Below, in pieces: positions 24,769 to 32,990 of a DNA stretch of 64,000 nt. The notes under the pieces are model-generated. The model was not told where the DNA came from, ran no database searches, and was given only the letters and a program-made list of their open reading frames with translations. A program made the position numbers and the translations under genes. Each line of letters opens with the position of its first letter. Positions within the stretch are counted from its first letter, which is position 1. The stretch comes from Frankia sp. AiPa1 (GTDB lineage: Bacteria > Actinomycetota > Actinomycetes > Frankiales > Frankiaceae): NCBI RefSeq assembly GCF_023243075.1, contig NZ_JALKFZ020000177.1:62001-126000 (forward strand), given 5' to 3'.

Positions 24769-25761
24769 ATGGAGGATGCGCCCAGAGGTCTGCGGGAGAG
24801 TCTGAAACGGGTAGCCGTGACCCTCAAGGAAGCGGACATCCCGTTCGCCCTCGGGGGGAGCTACGCATGTTGGGCCCGTGGCGGTCCCGAGCCGGTTCAC
24901 GACGTCGATTTCATGCTGCGGGAAGTAGATGTCCCCCGGGCGGTCGATGTGCTGGCGGCGTCAGGCCTTCGATCGGTCGATCCGCCCGAGGACTGGCTGA
25001 CCAAGGTCTTCGACGGCGAGGTGCTCGTCGATCTCATCCATCATCCGGTCGGCCGTGCGGTCACCAGTGCGATGCTGGAACGCTCCAGCGAGATGTCGGT
25101 GGACTCGGTGCGCATGCCGGTCCTGGATGCCACGGACTGGTTCGAGATGACTCTGCTCGCGCTTGAGGAGCGGTACTGCGATCTCGCCCGGGTGCTGCCG
25201 ATGATCCGCGCGATGCGTGAACAGGTCGACTGGGATCAGGTGCGCCGATCCACGGCCGCATCGCCCTTTGCCGAGGCGGCGCTGCTCGTTGCCACCCGGT
25301 TGAACCTCATCCCCCCGGGGCCGGTCGGGATTTACGCGGGGACGGCGGCGCCTGGGCGGTTCACCGAGCCACGCCCCGACTCAGCCGCCGGTGCCGCCGT
25401 CGAGCCGGCTCGACGGGGCCGTGCCGGCCGGCCGGCGCACGCTGCGGGCGCCGGTGGGGCCGACCTCACCCCGGCCGCTGAGCACGTCGCGGAGGCCGAC
25501 GAGTACCTCGCCGGTGACCTGCACGAACTGCTCGCCGAGGATCCCCGGGTCGCGGAGCTCGGGCTGGAGGTGGTCGTGCGAAACGGGAAGATTCTGGTGG
25601 TCGGCGAGGTCGCCACCGATGCCCGCCGCCGCGCGGTGACCCAGGTGCTTTCCGAGGCCGCCGCGGGCCGGGTGGTACACAACGAGGTCGCCGTGACGGA
25701 CCAGGGCATCGGCTCGAACGGAACCGGCGGCAGGGCTGGGACCGTGGAGACGATCTCATGA
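24769..25761 (+). CDS. Nucleotidyltransferase-fold protein with C-terminal BON domain
   Basis: About 330 residues. The N-terminal 190 residues resemble a minimal nucleotidyltransferase (AbiEii/MNT-like): IPFALGGSYACWARG holds the GGS motif, and VHDVDFML supplies the paired acidic residues. DVLVDLIHHP-type strand and FEMTLLALEERYCDLARVL helix follow. After a Pro/Ala/Arg linker, residues 260-320 form a BON domain (LHELLAEDPRVAELGLEVVVRNGKILVVGEVATDARRRAVTQVL, then RVVHNEV), which usually binds lipids or mediates contacts. ATG 24769 is preferred over GTG 24733. Its stop overlaps the next start by 4 bp (ATGA), coupling it to a metallophosphoesterase. Substrate unknown. Confidence 0.82.
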   Translation: MEDAPRGLRESLKRVAVTLKEADIPFALGGSYACWARGGPEPVHDVDFMLREVDVPRAVDVLAASGLRSVDPPEDWLTKVFDGEVLVDLIHHPVGRAVTSAMLERSSEMSVDSVRMPVLDATDWFEMTLLALEERYCDLARVLPMIRAMREQVDWDQVRRSTAASPFAEAALLVATRLNLIPPGPVGIYAGTAAPGRFTEPRPDSAAGAAVEPARRGRAGRPAHAAGAGGADLTPAAEHVAEADEYLAGDLHELLAEDPRVAELGLEVVVRNGKILVVGEVATDARRRAVTQVLSEAAAGRVVHNEVAVTDQGIGSNGTGGRAGTVETIS

Positions 25762-26552
25762 TCCGCATTGCGGCGGTCGGCGATATTCATCTCGGCGTGG
25801 ACGGCCCCGGCAGCTTCGCGCCGGTCGTGCGGGACCTGGCCGGACAGGCGGACGTGCTGCTGCTGGCCGGTGACCTGACCCAGCACGGCCAGGTCCAGGA
25901 GGCCAGGGTCGTCGCCGCGGAGGTGGCGTCGGCAGAGCTTCCGGTGCTGGCCGTGCTGGGTAATCATGACTACCACGACGACTCCGAACGGGAGATTACC
26001 GCCATTCTTGCCGACGCCGGTGTGACGGTGCTGGAAGGCACCGGTACGGTCGTTGAAATCCGTGGCTTCCGCCTGGGCATCGCCGGGGTTAAGGGATTCG
26101 GTGGCGGGTTTGCCGGGGCGAGCTGCTCCGAGTTCGGTGAGCCGCTGATGAAGTCCTTTGTGCGCCATAGCAGAGAGGTTGCCGCACACCTGCGTGACGC
26201 GCTCGAGGATCTGGCCTGCGATATGCGGGTCGCAATGACCCATTACGCCCCGATCCCGGAGACGTTGATCGGGGAGCGGGCGGAGATCTATCCCTTTCTC
26301 GGTAGCTACCACCTTGCGGAGGCCATCGATGCCGCCGGGGTGGACCTTGCCCTGCATGGTCATGCCCATGCCGGATCGGAACGTGGATCGACAGCGGGCG
26401 GAGTGCCCGTGCGTAATGTGGCCAGACCGGTGATCGGTAGAGCGGTCGCCCGCTACGAGCTCGCCGATCGGATGCGCGGTGACCTCGCTGAACAGGCAAC
26501 ACCGACATCTCGGCTGCCCGCCGGAGAGGCAGGATCTCGCGCCCTGTCGTGA
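25758..26552 (+). CDS. Calcineurin-like metallophosphoesterase
   Basis: 264 residues with the full dimetal signature in order: GDIH (about residue 8), GDLTQHG, LGNHDYHDD, MTHYAPI and LHGHAHAGS. This is a cytoplasmic phosphodiesterase or phosphatase of the YkuE/Icc type. Its start overlaps the stop of the nucleotidyltransferase-BON gene, which suggests that the two act on the same molecule, for example adding and removing a nucleotidyl or phosphate group. That link is inference from coupling only. The C-terminal 25 residues after ARYELADRMR look unconserved. Confidence 0.93.
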   Translation: MIRIAAVGDIHLGVDGPGSFAPVVRDLAGQADVLLLAGDLTQHGQVQEARVVAAEVASAELPVLAVLGNHDYHDDSEREITAILADAGVTVLEGTGTVVEIRGFRLGIAGVKGFGGGFAGASCSEFGEPLMKSFVRHSREVAAHLRDALEDLACDMRVAMTHYAPIPETLIGERAEIYPFLGSYHLAEAIDAAGVDLALHGHAHAGSERGSTAGGVPVRNVARPVIGRAVARYELADRMRGDLAEQATPTSRLPAGEAGSRALS

Positions 26553-27109
26553 TCTCGCCGAAATGCCGACGGCAAGCAGAATGCGGCGGACGACTCCGGA
26601 CGAAGGATGCCTCCGTACCCCGATGGAGGGGGTCTGCCGTACGGGGAGGTCCATGACCCGTTCGGGGGATGCGGTGGGGTACCGCGTGGGCCCGCGCCAT
26701 GGTCTGCGACTGCCCGGACGGGCCGCCCGGAACGGCCGGTGTCGACGCCTGCGGGCCACCCGGGCGGAGGTGACCCGTCCGGGCCGGACGTCGCCCAACG
26801 CCTGGCCCGATCGGGTCCCGCACCGCCCCATCGGCCGATGGGTTCTCCTGCGCTGGTTCGGTAGTCCGCCGGCGTGGTCGTCAGTCCGGCGGCGTGGTCG
26901 TCGCGGTCCTCGATCAGCTTCCGGTCAGCCCTTGGCTGACTGTGCGTGCTGGGTGCTCGATACCCGAGCGGGGGTGCACCGGCTGGATGCCGCCGGCGCA
27001 ACGGCCATGACGATCCTGGTCGATGTTGGCATCGAAGCTGTGAACCCGCTGTGTCGCAGGACGATCGGGTCAGCTGTGGGCTTGTGCCCGGGGTCATGAA
27101 ATTGTCTGC
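26553..27109. other. Gene-poor spacer
   Basis: I see no supported gene. Open frames on both strands lack domain-like segments. There is a two-copy 20-bp tandem repeat (agtccgccggcgtggtcgtc, with one variant) at about 26864-26903. Confidence 0.45.
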
Positions 27110-27880
27110 ATGACCGTGGCACTGGTGGGGCACGAATCAACGATGGGACACACCGTGCTGGATCAACGGTCACGCACCGCTGTCGCCCGCGGCTTCCTGA
27201 CCCGAGGGCACGCCGCCCGTCCCGCCATGGGCCGCGTGGCGAAAGCGGGGAAGGACCGCGGGGCGAAAGCGGGGAAGGAACGGAGGCGGCCGGCTGGCGT
27301 CGCCGCGAGTCGTCCTGCCCACGAGGATGGCCGCGTGATCGCGGACGCGGTCGCCGAACCGATCAGCCTGCGCCGTCTCATCGCCTGGGGCCTGGCCGCG
27401 AGCGTCGTCCTGCTGGTGCTGTTCTCGCTGGTCGGCGGCTTCGGCGCGCTGGCCTTCGGCGCCATCGCCGCGCTGTGGTCGCTCGCGGTCGCGTGGATCA
27501 TCGTGTTCGGTCCGCCGAGCGCCGCCACCCTGCCGGACCGGCGAGATCTCCTGCACCACACCCGGTCAGCGCTGGGCGGCTGGGCGCCGGCCACACGCGA
27601 CTCCGGGTCCCACCCGATGTCCCACCCGCGCGGCACGAGCTCGGGCCCGGCGGTCCCGCCCCGGAGGGCTGTCCGTCGGACCGCCTTGCGTGCCGTGTCC
27701 CTGGGGCAGGGCGCTCTCGCCAGGGCCGCTTTCCTGGGCAGGGCGTCGGTCACGCGTGCGAGGCTCGCTCGCGGAAAGATCCCGACCGCCGAGGACACGC
27801 GCCGCGCCGAGGACGCTCACGGCCTCCCGCTGCGGCCGCGGCCCACCGCAGTTCCGTCAGGCAATCGGGCGGAGCGTTGA
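27110..27880 (+). CDS. Hypothetical membrane protein with basic flanks
   Basis: 256 residues. The centre has two adjacent hydrophobic helices (LIAWGLAASVVLLVLFSLV and GALAFGAIAALWSLAVAWIIVFG), the only strong features. The N-terminus is Arg/Lys-rich and contains a small duplication (AKAGKDRG / AKAGKERR). The C-terminus is long, Arg/Pro/Ser-rich and probably disordered. A later start near the helices is possible; ATG 27110 is the first. No family recognised. Confidence 0.5.
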   Translation: MTVALVGHESTMGHTVLDQRSRTAVARGFLTRGHAARPAMGRVAKAGKDRGAKAGKERRRPAGVAASRPAHEDGRVIADAVAEPISLRRLIAWGLAASVVLLVLFSLVGGFGALAFGAIAALWSLAVAWIIVFGPPSAATLPDRRDLLHHTRSALGGWAPATRDSGSHPMSHPRGTSSGPAVPPRRAVRRTALRAVSLGQGALARAAFLGRASVTRARLARGKIPTAEDTRRAEDAHGLPLRPRPTAVPSGNRAER

Positions 27881-27933
27881 GAACGCGGTGCCGCACGAGC
27901 GTGACCTGGGCTGATGCTGGGTAACAAGGCATC

Positions 27934-28167
27934 ATGGGGTTGCGTGAGCGCGGCGATGATGATCAGATTCCTGGCTCGAGCGCGCTGCTGCAGACCCTGG
28001 TTTCCGGTCTGTCACCGGATGAACGGGACGAGACGCTGAGCCTGCTGCGCCGCCGCCTGGTCGAGGATCGGGCAGCCGCGACCGTTGGGCAGCGGGACCG
28101 TCAGGTAGACGTCGGCCCGCGCAACCGTGCCGCCCGGAGCGCCGCCCAGGACCCCTGCCACCCCTGA
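27934..28167 (+). CDS. Small hypothetical protein
   Basis: 77 residues starting at ATG 27934. The first half is a plausible amphipathic helical segment (SALLQTLVSGLSPDERDETLSLLRRRLVEDR), as found in small helical actinobacterial proteins. The second half is Arg/Gln-rich and may be unconserved. No family recognised. Confidence 0.4.
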   Translation: MGLRERGDDDQIPGSSALLQTLVSGLSPDERDETLSLLRRRLVEDRAAATVGQRDRQVDVGPRNRAARSAAQDPCHP

Positions 28168-28281
28168 ACCCGTCTGGCGATACCTGTCCGACGGCGCGAA
28201 CTGATCGGGGCAGGCGTAGCTATGGCCGGAGTGCGGCGATGACCGTGGTCCCGCGCGCCGGGGCGGTCGGCCGTGACGCGC

Positions 28282-28515
28282 TCAGCCGCAGCAGCCGCCA
28301 CCGCAGCATGCGCCGCCGCGGGGCGCGGACAGCACCGGCGCGGCCGAGGCGGGCGTGCCGGCCGCGCGGCTGACCGCGATGGCGGAGAAGACCCGCGAGG
28401 TCTCGCTGTGCCCGGCAGGGCAGGCCACCCCTGCGTCGGGCGCGGATTCGGTCATGCTTCGACGCACCTCGAAGGAGGCGTCGCACACCCGGCAGCGGTA
28501 GTCGTAGGCAGGCAC
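28282..28515 (-). CDS. FmdB-family zinc ribbon protein
   Basis: 77 residues starting at GTG 28515: PAYDYRCRVCDASFEVRRSM, then GVACPAGH, the CxxC...C..H zinc-ribbon of the FmdB family of putative regulatory proteins. The end, GGACCGGGCCG, is the characteristic Gly-Cys tail. The same frame continues far upstream, but only this segment is conserved. FmdB proteins were first described near formamidase and amidase genes; here it lies divergent to L-asparaginase, another amidohydrolase, with a 138-bp gap. The exact role is unknown. Confidence 0.85.
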   Translation of the reverse strand: MPAYDYRCRVCDASFEVRRSMTESAPDAGVACPAGHSETSRVFSAIAVSRAAGTPASAAPVLSAPRGGACCGGGCCG

Positions 28516-28653
28516 GTCCCCAGAGTAGGGGGCAGGGTGTGCCCATGCCCCGGGTAGTCGGAAACGTCCTGGGGAACCGTCCCGTTTGTTGCCGTCTGGG
28601 GACATCTTTGGTGGACGCCCGCGCAGCCGGGACAGCCGACGTACGCTGCCCCC

Positions 28654-29685
28654 ATGGAGCCGCCGGTGGGGCCGCGGGTGGTCGCCGAGGTCGTTCGTGG
28701 GCTGCGTAGCGGAGAGCCGTTCGTCGAAAGCGTGCACCACGGGACGGTGGTGGGGCTTGCCCGCGACGGCTCGGTCGCGCTGCGGATCGGCGCGCCCGAA
28801 GAACCGATGTTCCCGCGGTCCGCGGTCAAGCCATTTCAGGCCGTGGCCATGCTGCGGGCGGGACTCGACCGCGTGTTTCTGAGCCGTGACATCCCGGCTG
28901 ACCTGCTGGCGGTGGTCGCGAGCTCGCACGACGGGCAGAGCCGGCACCTCGTGCGGGTGCTGGAGATCCTCTCCGTCGCGGGTGTCTCGACCGACGCGCT
29001 GCGCTGCCCGCCCGACCTGCCGCTGGGAGCGGCAGCGCTGCGCGCACACCTGCGTTCCGGCGGGAGCGCCGAGCCCATCCTGATGAACTGTTCCGGCAAA
29101 CACGCCGGGATGATCGCCTGCTGTGTGGCCGCGGGCTGGTCGATCGACGACTACATCGACCTGGAGCATCCCCTGCAGCAGATCATCCGTGCGACGGTCG
29201 AGGAGCTGGCCGCGGAGCCGATCTCCGGCGCGACGGTCGACGGATGCGGCGCCCCGCTGTTCGCGATCTCGTTGACCGGGCTCGCCCGCGGGCTGCAGTC
29301 GATGATGCTGGCCGAGCCGGGCTCGCCGCAGCGTCGAGTGGTGGACGCGATGCGGGCGCATCCCGAGCTCGTCGGGGGCACGGGAGAATCCGATACCGAG
29401 CTGATGCGCTCGGTCCCCGGCCTGCTGGCGAAGAACGGCGCCGAGGGAGTCACCCTCGTTGCCACCGCCAGCGGGTACACCGTCGCCGTCAAGATCGCTG
29501 ATGGGGCCGGGCGGGCGGGCGTTCCGGTCGCTCTCGCCGCGCTCGGCCGGCTGGGCGCGCTGCCCGCCGTGAGCGCCCCCGGTGCGCCATCCCTCGACCT
29601 CGCGCAGCTTGCCGTGCTCGGCGCGCCGACGGTCCTCGGTGGTGGACGGCCGGTGGGTTCGCTGCGGGTCCGCCTTCCAGCCTGA
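28654..29685 (+). CDS. L-asparaginase II family amidohydrolase
   Basis: 343 residues, normal length for the PF06089 L-asparaginase II family, which hydrolyses L-asparagine to aspartate and ammonia. Typical segments are VRGLRSGEPFVESVHHGTVV, FPRSAVKPFQAVAML, ASSHDGQSRHLVRVLEIL, LMNCSGKHAGMIACC, DGCGAPLFAISL and GTGESDTELM. It is a cytoplasmic enzyme without a signal peptide. It begins at ATG 28654, divergent to the FmdB-type gene. The downstream 150 bp contain a deleted copy of the repeat found around the Hsp70-WD40 gene. Confidence 0.93.
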   Translation: MEPPVGPRVVAEVVRGLRSGEPFVESVHHGTVVGLARDGSVALRIGAPEEPMFPRSAVKPFQAVAMLRAGLDRVFLSRDIPADLLAVVASSHDGQSRHLVRVLEILSVAGVSTDALRCPPDLPLGAAALRAHLRSGGSAEPILMNCSGKHAGMIACCVAAGWSIDDYIDLEHPLQQIIRATVEELAAEPISGATVDGCGAPLFAISLTGLARGLQSMMLAEPGSPQRRVVDAMRAHPELVGGTGESDTELMRSVPGLLAKNGAEGVTLVATASGYTVAVKIADGAGRAGVPVALAALGRLGALPAVSAPGAPSLDLAQLAVLGAPTVLGGGRPVGSLRVRLPA

Positions 29686-29835
29686 TCGCATCCACCGCCC
29701 GCTCCGCCAGCGCCCGCCCGCCCGCTCCGCTCGTGCCTTCCCGCCTGGCCCGCTCTGCCCGTGCCCGCCGCCTGGGCCCCGCTCGTGCCTGCCTGCCCGG
29801 GCCCCGCTCGCTGCCCCCGCACCTGTGCTGCCGCT

Positions 29836-29950
29836 ACGCCCTGCAGCGGGCCGCAGAGCAAGATCCCGCCAAGTAGGTCGTCGTGGGGGACGAATCAGTC
29901 CAGGGTCGTGGCCCCATGATCCGGCGGCCTTGCCGCCATCCGCGGTCGGT
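29836..29950 (+). repeat. Internally deleted copy of the hairpin repeat
   Basis: It aligns with arm A: ctacgccctg, then cgggccg, then CAAGATCCCGCC (29859), AGTAGGTCG and a run of GTGGGGG, and finally ggcggccttgccgcc. The right half of the 76-bp palindrome and part of the flank are missing. It lies 3' of the asparaginase gene and 3' of the convergent DnaJ-like gene. Confidence 0.65.
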
Positions 29951-29954
29951 GCTG

Positions 29955-30599
29955 TCACCTGACGCGATTTCCATCGCTGGGGGGGTCGTGGGAGGACTGT
30001 GGGCGTGGGCGACCGGCGACGGTAACGGCGATGGGCGGGATCACCGCCGCCACCATCATCATGATCATTGCGGCGGGCACCGAGTACAACCGGACGATTG
30101 CTCCAGCGATGATGAACAGGGTCAGTGCGATCCCCATCAGGATCAGGTAGCGGCGCCGGACCACCGGATCGGCACCGGCCTGCAACGCACCGGAGGGCGG
30201 CCCCGACGCGCCCCCCACCCACCCGGAGCCAGTGGCCTGCGTCCCGGCGGTCCCAGTCCCGGCGGCACCAGCCCCGGCGGCACCAGTGCCGGTGGTCGTG
30301 GTCCAGTCGGAACCTGCCGCGGTTGACGCGCCAGGCGTCCCCGTCGCGCCTGGCCGGGATGGCCGCCCGCCCGGGTGGGGCCGGTGGGTCGGGTCGGCGA
30401 TCCGTAGATCGTAGCGATGGCGTCGGGCGGGATCACCCAGAACGTCGTAGGCAACCCGCACTCGGGCAAAGGCCGCCGGACGGCCACCCGCATCAGGATG
30501 GGTACGACGCGCGGCAGCCCGATAGGCATGCCGGATCTGCTCGGCGCTGGCGTCGGGCGCGATACCCAACACCTCGTAAAGCGACGGTTGCGCGGCCAT
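29955..30599 (-). CDS. J-domain (DnaJ-like) membrane protein
   Basis: 214 residues. An N-terminal J domain covers residues 5-65 (SLYEVLGIAPDASAEQIRHAYRAAARRTHPDAGG...RVAYDVLGDPARRHRYD), with the HPD tripeptide that stimulates Hsp70 ATPases. A Gly/Thr/Ala-rich linker follows. Two C-terminal helices (YLILMGIALTLFIIAGAIVRLY and AAMIMMMVAAVIPPIAVTVAG) make it a tail-anchored type III J protein. ATG 30599 starts exactly at the J domain. It could recruit DnaK, or the unusual Hsp70-WD40 protein of this window, to the membrane; that pairing is speculation. Confidence 0.88.
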   Translation of the reverse strand: MAAQPSLYEVLGIAPDASAEQIRHAYRAAARRTHPDAGGRPAAFARVRVAYDVLGDPARRHRYDLRIADPTHRPHPGGRPSRPGATGTPGASTAAGSDWTTTTGTGAAGAGAAGTGTAGTQATGSGWVGGASGPPSGALQAGADPVVRRRYLILMGIALTLFIIAGAIVRLYSVPAAMIMMMVAAVIPPIAVTVAGRPRPQSSHDPPSDGNRVR

Positions 30600-30848
30600 G
30601 CGGCGCCTCCCCGGCCGGGTCGTCGCAGTGGTGCGCCCAGCCGTCCGGTAGACGCATCCGATCCCACCGACGCGATCCCCCTCCACAGTACGAGCAGGCC
30701 GCGGGGCTGGCCCGGCATCTGGGTGCACCCACCACCCGGGCGCACGTGGCCGCCTCTGGCTTCGGCGCTTAAGGTGATGCTGCGTGCACATTGCGGCATC
30801 ACGCGCATCGCAGTGCGGGGCGGGCGTGCCCGGCGGGAAACCGTCCGG

Positions 30849-32366
30849 ATGCAACCACGGGATGGGGAGATGGGGCAGTCCACGGACGGCACCGACACGA
30901 ACGGCACCGGCTTGGACGGCACCGGCCCGGACGGCACCGGCGCCGACCACGATGGTCGGGGCATCGCTGGTCGGGACGCCATTGGTCGGGAGGTCGCCGA
31001 CCAGGTGGAGGCGCTGGTGGGGGCGGACGTCGCCGCGCGGTTGACTCTGACCGGACCGGCCGAGGTGCTGCCGAGCATGTACCGCGTGACGACGCTGGCC
31101 GCCGTGTCGGTCGCGGTGGCGGCGGTCGGCGCCGGACGGCTGCTGTCGGCGCGTAGCGGTGGGGGAGACCCGCCCCTCACGGTGGACACGCGGCATGCGG
31201 CGGCGGCCTTCGGGAGCGAGCGCCATCTGCGGGTGGATGGACGCCCGCTGCTCACGGCACGCGAACCGATCTCCGGCTTCTATCGCACCGCCGACGACCG
31301 GTGGATCCAGCTGCACTGCACCTTTCCGCACCACCGCGACGGTGTGCTGGACCTGCTGGGCGTCCCGGGCAAGCGGGATGCGGTCGCCCGGGTGGTCCGC
31401 GGCGTCGACGCCGCCACTCTGGAGACCGAGCTGCAGGCCATGGGACTGTGCGCGAGCATGGCCCGGACCGAGGCCGAGTGGTCGCGTCATCCGCAGGCGG
31501 CCGCGCTCGCCGAGCAGCCGGTGCTGGAGATCGAACGGCTCGACGACAGCCCGCCGCGGCCGCTGGTGCCGTGCGAGACGCCGGCCGCGGGGGTGCGGGT
31601 GCTCGACCTCACCAGGGTGATCGCCGGCCCGGTCGCGGGGCGGACCCTGGCCGCCCACGGCGCGGACGTGCTGCGGGTCGGCGCCGCGCATCTGCCGGAA
31701 GTGGACATGTTGCTGGTCGACACCGGATTCGGCAAACGCAACACGTTCCTCAACCTGCGCGTCGGTGCGGACGCCCGGCGGCTGCGCGAGCTGATCGCCT
31801 CGGCGGACGTGCTGCTGGCGGCCTATCGGCCCCGGGCGCTTGACCGGCTCGGCTTCGACGCGGACGCCGTCGCCCGGCTGCGGCCCGGCATCATCTACGC
31901 CACCATCAGCGGTTATGGCCGTACGGGTCCGTGGAGCGGGCTGCGGGGTTTCGACAGCCTGGTGCAGACCGCCTCCGGGATGACCCTCGCCGGTAAGGCC
32001 GCGGATGACCTGTCGGAGCCGGTGCTGCTTCCCGTTCAGGCACTCGACCATGCGAGCGGCTATCTGGCGGCCGGCGGCATCCTCGATGCTCTGTCCCGTC
32101 GGGTCCGCGAGGGAGGCAGCTGGCACGTGCGGGTGTCGCTCGCCCGCACCGGGCGGCTGCTGCAGGATCTGGGCCGGCACGACACCCGTGCCATGCCGGA
32201 ACCGGGCCCGGAGGACCTCGAGCCGTTTCGGGACACCTATCCGAGCGAGTTCGGCGAGCTTTCCTACATCCGGCCGCCGGCCACCGTTGCCGGGGTGGCG
32301 CCCCGCTGGACCCGCCCACCCGCCCGGCTCGGCACCAGCGCCCCGTCCTGGTCGATCCGTTCCTGA
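30849..32366 (+). CDS. Family III CoA-transferase (CaiB/BaiF type) with swapped halves
   Basis: 505 residues. The normal N-terminal half of family III enzymes (VRVLDLTRVIAGPVAGRTLAAHGADVLRV, RLRELIASADVLLAAYRPRALDRLGF, IIYATISGYGRTGPW, FDSLVQTASGM, catalytic-type Asp in VQALDHASGYLAAGGIL) lies in the second half of the protein. The usual C-terminal portion (GFYRTADDRWIQLH, AWxx-type helices, ARTEAEWSRHPQA) comes first. These enzymes move CoA between carboxylic acids. The leader up to residue 60 is a TDG/DGT repeat. ATG 30849 is chosen; ATG 30870 is also possible and neither has a good ribosome binding site. A hairpin follows the stop. Confidence 0.85.
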   Translation: MQPRDGEMGQSTDGTDTNGTGLDGTGPDGTGADHDGRGIAGRDAIGREVADQVEALVGADVAARLTLTGPAEVLPSMYRVTTLAAVSVAVAAVGAGRLLSARSGGGDPPLTVDTRHAAAAFGSERHLRVDGRPLLTAREPISGFYRTADDRWIQLHCTFPHHRDGVLDLLGVPGKRDAVARVVRGVDAATLETELQAMGLCASMARTEAEWSRHPQAAALAEQPVLEIERLDDSPPRPLVPCETPAAGVRVLDLTRVIAGPVAGRTLAAHGADVLRVGAAHLPEVDMLLVDTGFGKRNTFLNLRVGADARRLRELIASADVLLAAYRPRALDRLGFDADAVARLRPGIIYATISGYGRTGPWSGLRGFDSLVQTASGMTLAGKAADDLSEPVLLPVQALDHASGYLAAGGILDALSRRVREGGSWHVRVSLARTGRLLQDLGRHDTRAMPEPGPEDLEPFRDTYPSEFGELSYIRPPATVAGVAPRWTRPPARLGTSAPSWSIRS

Positions 32367-32394
32367 ACTCGGCCCGCTCCCGGGTCGGTCCGCC

Positions 32395-32431
32395 CCCGAG
32401 CCGGCTTGGTCCCGGGCCGGCCCGGCTCGGG
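32395..32431 (+). terminator. Stem-loop after the CoA-transferase gene
   Basis: A perfect 10-bp stem cccgagccgg (32395-32404) with ccggctcggg (32422-32431) begins 28 bp past the stop codon. There is no U-tract. It fits a GC-type terminator. Confidence 0.55.
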
Positions 32432-32688
32432 CCGGCTTCTCGCTTCGGGAAGCGCATCCACTTCGCGTCCTGTTGGCGACGGCGCAAAGGGTGCATTTCG
32501 TCACTGTTTCGGGTGTTGCCGCGACCGCGACCTCGAGTGCGAGCGGATACGCCGTCTCAACGGACAGCCATGGGTGGACGGGTCGTCGGCTGGCGAGGAG
32601 GCGGCGGTGAGGTGACATAACTGCACGTCAGGGGTGGTTTCGCCTGGTTCGCTCCAGTGCAACGCCGGGGCCCGAAAAGGAGGCGAAG

Positions 32689-32778
32689 GTGAACGGCGGC
32701 GCGCCTAAGTCCCACCAATGTGTCGCCGGTGTAACAACCTGTTGTGGCTACTTTCGGGCGATCTGCTCGGAGGACTAG
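32689..32778 (+). CDS. Candidate 29-residue Cys-containing leader peptide
   Basis: GTG 32689 has AAGGAGG five bases upstream, one of the best ribosome binding sites in the window. It encodes 29 residues ending at TAG 32776-32778, including TTCCGYF and two further Cys. The second half overlaps the palindrome ACAACCTGTTGT. It lies about 210 bp before the Liv substrate-binding gene. It may be a regulatory upstream ORF. No sequence family is recognised and expression is unproven. Confidence 0.35.
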   Translation: MNGGAPKSHQCVAGVTTCCGYFRAICSED

Positions 32779-32990
32779 GTTGCCGCCATCTCGGGCGGAG
32801 CGTGCGTTGCGATTGGTCGATAGGTTCCCGTCGGGCGGGGTTCCCGTGCGGGACGGGCGGTCGATCGTCGGCGCGTCATCGCGGAGGCGATGGCGTGTCC
32901 CGGTCGGAAGCGCCGGCCGCGCCGGGGGTAGCAGGCAGCGTGGCGGGGGCGGCAGCGGAGTCGTGCCCGGCAGACCGGAGGAGGACATGG

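Larger units (their letters stand above)
32367..32990. other. Long leader/promoter region of the Liv operon
   Basis: 624 bp without a conventional gene. It contains the CoA-transferase terminator, a possible 29-codon leader ORF with a perfect Shine-Dalgarno (32689-32778), and the small palindrome ACAAC-CT-GTTGT (about 32733-32744) inside that ORF. The operon promoter must lie here. Confidence 0.55.

Noticed and set aside
26479..27099. Plus-strand frame overlapping the end of the metallophosphoesterase
   Set aside because: Arg-rich with no domain. It overlaps a real gene and has no ribosome binding site.
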